DNA of 7,789 nt from Candidatus Peregrinibacteria bacterium. Lineage in GTDB: Bacteria; Patescibacteria; Gracilibacteria; UM-FILTER-43-11. The stretch covers positions 1 through 7,789 of the forward strand of contig JAUXFE010000029.1 of NCBI GenBank assembly GCA_030620215.1, in the 5' to 3' direction. Shown here in pieces: positions 5,741-7,789 of this stretch; within the stretch, counting starts at the first letter, position 1; every line of letters begins with the position of its first letter. A program made the translations under genes and the position numbers. The notes under the pieces are model-generated. The model made no database searches and was not told the origin of the DNA. It saw only the letters and a list, made by a program, of their open reading frames with translations.

Positions 5741-6156
5741 ATTTAGTTGGAGATTTTAATAAATTTTTACGAAATGCTGTAAGTTGATTGGCTATGTATT
5801 CAGCGTCCTTTAGACAGTCCTTATGTGTTATGTATGTGATATATTTACTATCTAATGCCAAGTCCAAACAGGCTACAACCTCATTTAATGATGTGTGTGA
5901 TTGATTTAGATACCGTGCGAAATCTTTGTCACTCCCCCTATCTGTTCCTTCGGCAATGTTAAGCAGAGTTGAATCCATTGCTCTCCATAGTTGTTGAGTT
6001 AAGCAAAATTGTTCTTCTTTTGGAAGGAATTTTTTGCTTAAATTTTTTATTTTAATCCGAAATGATCGTAAATCTTTATAAACTTGAAATTGTCTAAATC
6101 TAAATTTTTTCATAGAGTAAAAGGTTAACAAAAAATATTAGTCAAATGTCACATGT
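5713..6156. repeat. Unit bounded by a perfect 19-bp inverted repeat, containing the S23-family gene
   Basis: ACATGTGACATTTGACTAA at 5713-5731 is the exact reverse complement of TTAGTCAAATGTCACATGT at 6138-6156. The two arms enclose only the S23-family gene and short flanks, about 444 bp in total. No transposase is inside, and no obvious target-site duplication was found outside the arms. Confidence 0.85.
5739..6113 (-). CDS. S23 / four-helix-bundle family protein
   Basis: The product from ATG at 6113 (MKKFRFRQFQVYKDL) is 124 aa, the usual size of this family. A start at 6131 would add six residues (MLTFYS) that do not fit the family. Diagnostic features are the N-terminal F-x-x-x-x-VYKDL, the central LLNIAEG (NIAEG motif) followed by a basic, serine-containing stretch, and a mostly helical C-terminal half predicted to complete a four-helix bundle. 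Relatives were first described in intervening sequences within 23S rRNA genes. Free-standing copies are common, and their role is unsettled, with nucleic-acid binding suggested. There is no rRNA gene here. The gene stands alone on the minus strand within a 19-bp inverted-repeat unit. No Shine-Dalgarno is visible. Confidence 0.85.
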   Translation of the reverse strand: MKKFRFRQFQVYKDLRSFRIKIKNLSKKFLPKEEQFCLTQQLWRAMDSTLLNIAEGTDRGSDKDFARYLNQSHTSLNEVVACLDLALDSKYITYITHKDCLKDAEYIANQLTAFRKNLLKSPTK

Positions 6157-6181
6157 TAATTGTCAATTGTAATACATAAAA

Positions 6182-6210
6182 CCCACCTAATTATAAAATA
6201 GTCGGGTGGG
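6182..6210. repeat. CCCACC/GGTGGG hairpin in the dnaJ-S23 intergenic region
   Basis: CCCACC (6182-6187) pairs with GGTGGG (6205-6210) around a 17-base AT-rich loop. On the minus strand it is followed by TTTTATGTATT, weakly terminator-like for leftward transcripts. The rest of 6157-6302 shows no gene or other clear element. Confidence 0.45.
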
Positions 6211-6302
6211 CAATATGTTGGTTGGTAGCTTTGTGGTGATTATAAATGACTAATTGGGATTTGTCAAGTATTTTTTTACTCTTTATTTTTCTATAAAGGT
6301 CA

Positions 6303-6331
6303 TTGACAAAATTATATGAAAATGGTAGAGT
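6303..6331 (+). promoter_or_regulatory. Promoter of the J-domain gene cassette
   Basis: A perfect -35 TTGACA (6303-6308), a 17-base spacer and TAGAGT (6326-6331), preceded by TGG (extended -10). Start of transcription is expected near 6338, leaving a leader of about 50 bases. This is the strongest vegetative sigma-type promoter signature in the window. Confidence 0.7.
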
Positions 6332-6375
6332 TCTGGCGCTTGGTTCTTTAAAATCAACGATCAACGAATGAAAGA

Positions 6376-6384
6376 AAGGAGGTG
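6376..6384 (+). promoter_or_regulatory. Near-perfect Shine-Dalgarno of the J-domain gene
   Basis: AAGGAGGTG ends five bases before the ATG at 6390, close to ideal for the 16S anti-Shine-Dalgarno. It is unusual here because holB, pyrF, rplY and the other housekeeping genes in the window show none. It fixes the start codon. Confidence 0.85.
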
Positions 6385-6389
6385 GTTAA

Positions 6390-6902
6390 ATGAACCACTA
6401 TGAAGTCCTAAGAGTGGACATTTCAACCACTCCAGAAGAAATAAGGCATGCATTCATGAGAATTTTAAGAGAGACACACCCCGACTTACACAAGAATGAC
6501 CCCGATAATGTCGTTCGTTTTAGGACAGCGCAGGAAGCGTATGTCGTTCTTAACGATGCCGATCTTCGGAAGCGTTATGATCGTAAGGTAAGCCCGCCGG
6601 AATCGGTTGCTGAGTTATTCTTTGAAACCGAAACCGGTCTTGAGGTTATCGATCGTTTCCTACCTAAGGCACCGGCAGAACCTGCTCTGGGGGAGGATGT
6701 CTTTCGTAAAGTGTTTATACCACGTGAAGATTTTATTCGCGGTACTACACTTACTTGTGAAAATGATGGCAAGGAGGTATTAGTAACGGTACCGCCGTCA
6801 ACCTTGGATTTCGTGATTGCTCGAGTCAAGGGGTGCGGTGTTTCCGGTAAAAATGGTGCAACTAACGGCGATCTGCTTTTAGCAGTGATTGCTAAGGGCT
6901 AG
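6390..6902 (+). CDS. Minimal DnaJ-like co-chaperone (J domain plus DnaJ C-terminal domain)
   Basis: The 170-aa protein opens with a J domain (residues 1-66): NHYEVLRVDISTTPEEIRHAF, the invariant His-Pro-Asp at 30-32, and AQEAYVVLNDADLRKRYD at its end. This module stimulates ATP hydrolysis by a DnaK/Hsp70 partner. Residues 67-104 form an acidic, Pro/Ala-containing linker. Residues 105-170 resemble one DnaJ C-terminal substrate-binding domain (VLVTVPPSTLDFVIARVKGCG, then GDLLLAVI). There is no Gly/Phe-rich segment and no CxxCxGxG zinc finger, so it is much shorter than DnaJ (about 370 aa) and CbpA (about 300 aa). No dnaK or grpE is nearby. The strong promoter and Shine-Dalgarno suggest high expression. 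It is followed by an unknown gene 37 bases downstream, likely in the same transcript. Confidence 0.88.
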   Translation: MNHYEVLRVDISTTPEEIRHAFMRILRETHPDLHKNDPDNVVRFRTAQEAYVVLNDADLRKRYDRKVSPPESVAELFFETETGLEVIDRFLPKAPAEPALGEDVFRKVFIPREDFIRGTTLTCENDGKEVLVTVPPSTLDFVIARVKGCGVSGKNGATNGDLLLAVIAKG

Positions 6903-6906
6903 CAAC

Positions 6907-6926
6907 GCGCTCGGATAACTGAGCGT
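6907..6926 (+). promoter_or_regulatory. Intercistronic hairpin just upstream of the next Shine-Dalgarno
   Basis: 6907-6914 pairs with 6919-6926 (CGCTC with GAGCG at the core, extended by G-U and G-C pairs) around an ATAA tetraloop. This gives an 8-bp stem with two G-U pairs. It starts 4 bases after the J-domain gene stop and ends next to AGGAGA (6927-6932), the Shine-Dalgarno of the following ATG at 6940. It could tune translation or mark an mRNA processing site. No T-run follows, so it is not a terminator. Confidence 0.6.
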
Positions 6927-6939
6927 AGGAGAAAAAACT

Positions 6940-7329
6940 ATGAAGTACCTAAATCTACTGGGGCGGGAATTCAAGGGCTCGCTGGGTTCGTACTATTGCA
7001 TCACCTATGGTGAGGTTACGGATGCACGGCCCGAGTTGGCCAAGAAGTGGGTTGAGACCATGATGGATTTCGATCCTTCCATGATCGAACCTAACGACCT
7101 GGCGGCTATCATGAGCTGCTGTGTCATCCTGGACCCCGATGTGGGCAAGGATCTCATCTCCTGCTTCGCTAACGCCGACGAGTCGGATGTGCGCGCTATT
7201 GGCAGGGCGATAGAAGAGGGTTTCGAGATCATCGACCTCGACACTTTCACCTTCAAAAGGGAACACCCCGCAAGGGCTTACTTCGAGAAGCTGTTCGAGA
7301 GCGACGATGGTCGAGATCTTTTATTTTAA
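6940..7329 (+). CDS. Hypothetical acidic 129-aa protein
   Basis: Not recognised. The ATG is preceded by AGGAGA seven bases upstream, a good Shine-Dalgarno. The product is acidic and mainly helical in appearance, with no membrane segment or signal peptide. Visible segments are YYCITYGEVTDARPELAKKW (19-38), IMSCCVILDPDVGKDLISCF (57-76, with four cysteines across 57-76) and FKREHPARAYFEKLF (105-119). No catalytic or metal-binding pattern is convincing. The codons are clearly GC-richer, with many G/C third positions, than all other genes here, which points to transfer or a different selection regime. It sits 37 bases after the J-domain gene on the same strand, so a role connected with that co-chaperone is possible but unproven. 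Its stop overlaps the start of a 47-codon ORF. Confidence 0.75.
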   Translation: MKYLNLLGREFKGSLGSYYCITYGEVTDARPELAKKWVETMMDFDPSMIEPNDLAAIMSCCVILDPDVGKDLISCFANADESDVRAIGRAIEEGFEIIDLDTFTFKREHPARAYFEKLFESDDGRDLLF

Positions 7330-7450
7330 GCACGAAGGTGAAGAAGATATTGATGAGCAATGGGTTGAATATGATAAATCGAGAAAGAGATATTTTGCTC
7401 ATTTGGGGAGGTTAAGAAAGAAGCAAAAGGAAGAGAAGGCAAAAAAGTAG
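7307..7450 (+). CDS. Possible 47-aa Lys-rich small protein overlapping the preceding gene
   Basis: ATG at 7307 opens 47 codons ending in TAG at 7448-7450, overlapping the preceding gene by 23 bases in another frame. The peptide begins MVEIFYFKHEGEEDIDEQWV and ends RLRKKQKEEKAKK: an acidic first half and a strongly basic helical second half. Base composition changes abruptly from GC-rich to AT-rich near its start. A weak GAG precedes the ATG by seven bases. It is immediately followed by a terminator-like hairpin, as expected for the last gene of a transcript. Function unknown; it could also be the end of a once-longer frame fused by a frameshift. Confidence 0.5.
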   Translation: MVEIFYFKHEGEEDIDEQWVEYDKSRKRYFAHLGRLRKKQKEEKAKK

Positions 7451-7455
7451 TTTGC

Positions 7456-7493
7456 AAAAAAACACCTCAACATGAGATGTCTCTTGGTTTTTT
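7456..7493. terminator. Bidirectional intrinsic-terminator-like hairpin
   Basis: A run of seven A (7456-7462), then ACC (7464-7466) pairing with GGT (7486-7488), an inner ACAT-GAG-ATGT stem-loop (7470-7480), and a run of six T (7488-7493). The A- and T-runs can extend the stem. It lies between a rightward transcript ending at 7450 and a leftward gene ending at 7526, as expected for a shared terminator. The stem is imperfect because of an asymmetric internal loop. Confidence 0.55.
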
Positions 7494-7525
7494 AATGGCG
7501 GAACGGACGGGACAGTTTTAGAACT

Positions 7526-7789
7526 TTATAATTTTTTCATCAATTTTTGAAATTCCTCTGTATATTTTTCCATAAATTTGTATCCCTCAAGACATCTCAT
7601 ACCAATCATTTTTAGATTATTATATTTATCTTTGCCATTTTTCCATTCATTAATTGTCCACATAGTATTAGAAAGATTATCTCGTTTGATTATATCTATT
7701 AGATGCGCTTTCTCTTTCTTCAATAATTTTCGCTTTTTATTATACCCTCTAATAATTGAAGTAATAGCTGATTCAAGTGACTTAGACCA
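7526..7789 (-). CDS. C-terminal part of an unknown protein running off the right edge
   Basis: The frame ending in TAA at 7528-7526 is open without interruption to position 7789, giving 87 codons. The visible N-terminal side reads WSKSLESAITSIIRGYNKKR. An internal TTG at 7723-7721 gives a shorter 65-aa reading, but it has no start signals and the frame continues upstream, so this is most simply the 3' part of a longer gene. The fragment is basic, rich in Lys, and appears helical (IDIIKRDNLSNTMWTINEWK, then KFMEKYTEEFQKLMKKL at the end). No family is recognised. Confidence 0.6.
   Translation of the reverse strand, partial: WSKSLESAITSIIRGYNKKRKLLKKEKAHLIDIIKRDNLSNTMWTINEWKNGKDKYNNLKMIGMRCLEGYKFMEKYTEEFQKLMKKL

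Noticed and set aside
6182..6210. Riboswitch or leader for the J-domain gene
   Set aside because: Only one short hairpin is present, and the promoter at 6303-6331 lies downstream of it, so it would not be in the transcript.
6575..6829. 84-codon minus-strand ORF
   Set aside because: Shadow of the J-domain gene, which has a promoter, a Shine-Dalgarno and family motifs.
6955..7266. Two minus-strand ORFs (103 and 83 codons) opposite the 129-aa gene
   Set aside because: Long antisense frames are common in GC-rich sequence. The plus-strand gene has the Shine-Dalgarno and fits the cassette.

Overview
The window looks like a compact, AT-rich bacterial chromosome segment using the standard code: TGA ends rplY and TGG encodes Trp throughout. 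Housekeeping genes are separated by short spacers full of palindromes and short tandem repeats. The gene repertoire and these decorated spacers fit a member of the Candidate Phyla Radiation (Patescibacteria), possibly Peregrinibacteria-like. In particular: a Lys/Glu-rich tail on L25, a Cys4 delta-prime with a degenerate P-loop, a free-standing S23/four-helix-bundle gene and a minimal J-domain protein. This is inferred from remembered family resemblance, not from a search. Bacteroidota or another AT-rich lineage cannot be excluded.

Layout. Positions 1-2090 hold a leftward set CBS-domain protein -> rplY (L25) -> queA. queA has no stop codon in the window because it runs off the left edge. Positions 2091-2323 hold a nested imperfect palindrome and a GC-rich structured repeat, next to a leftward tRNA-Leu(UAA) with encoded CCA. 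A large heptamer-built hairpin (2457-2525) separates the tRNA promoter from rightward holB (delta-prime). It is followed by a membrane-anchored TPR protein and pyrF (type 2 OMP decarboxylase). These three genes are co-directional. The holB-TPR gap is filled by TTTTGTAAT-type inverted repeats, and the end of the TPR gene carries a repeat-derived tail.

Positions 5472-6389 are a repeat-rich, mostly non-coding zone. It contains a hairpin after pyrF, a possible 37-codon leftward ORF, and an S23-family gene bracketed by a perfect 19-bp inverted repeat. Positions 6303-7450 form a rightward cassette: a promoter with consensus -35 and extended -10, a near-perfect Shine-Dalgarno, a J-domain protein, an intercistronic hairpin, an unknown 129-aa protein and an overlapping 47-codon ORF. 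Its signals, and the GC content of its middle gene, differ clearly from the rest, which suggests a separate origin or strong expression. A two-sided terminator-like hairpin separates it from the C-terminal part of an unknown leftward gene that runs off the right edge.

Functionally the left two-thirds is translation (queuosine tRNA modification, L25, tRNA-Leu), replication (delta-prime) and pyrimidine synthesis (UMP formation), with no single pathway. The least explained parts are the S23 inverted-repeat unit, the 6303-7450 cassette and the recurrent palindromic spacer elements.
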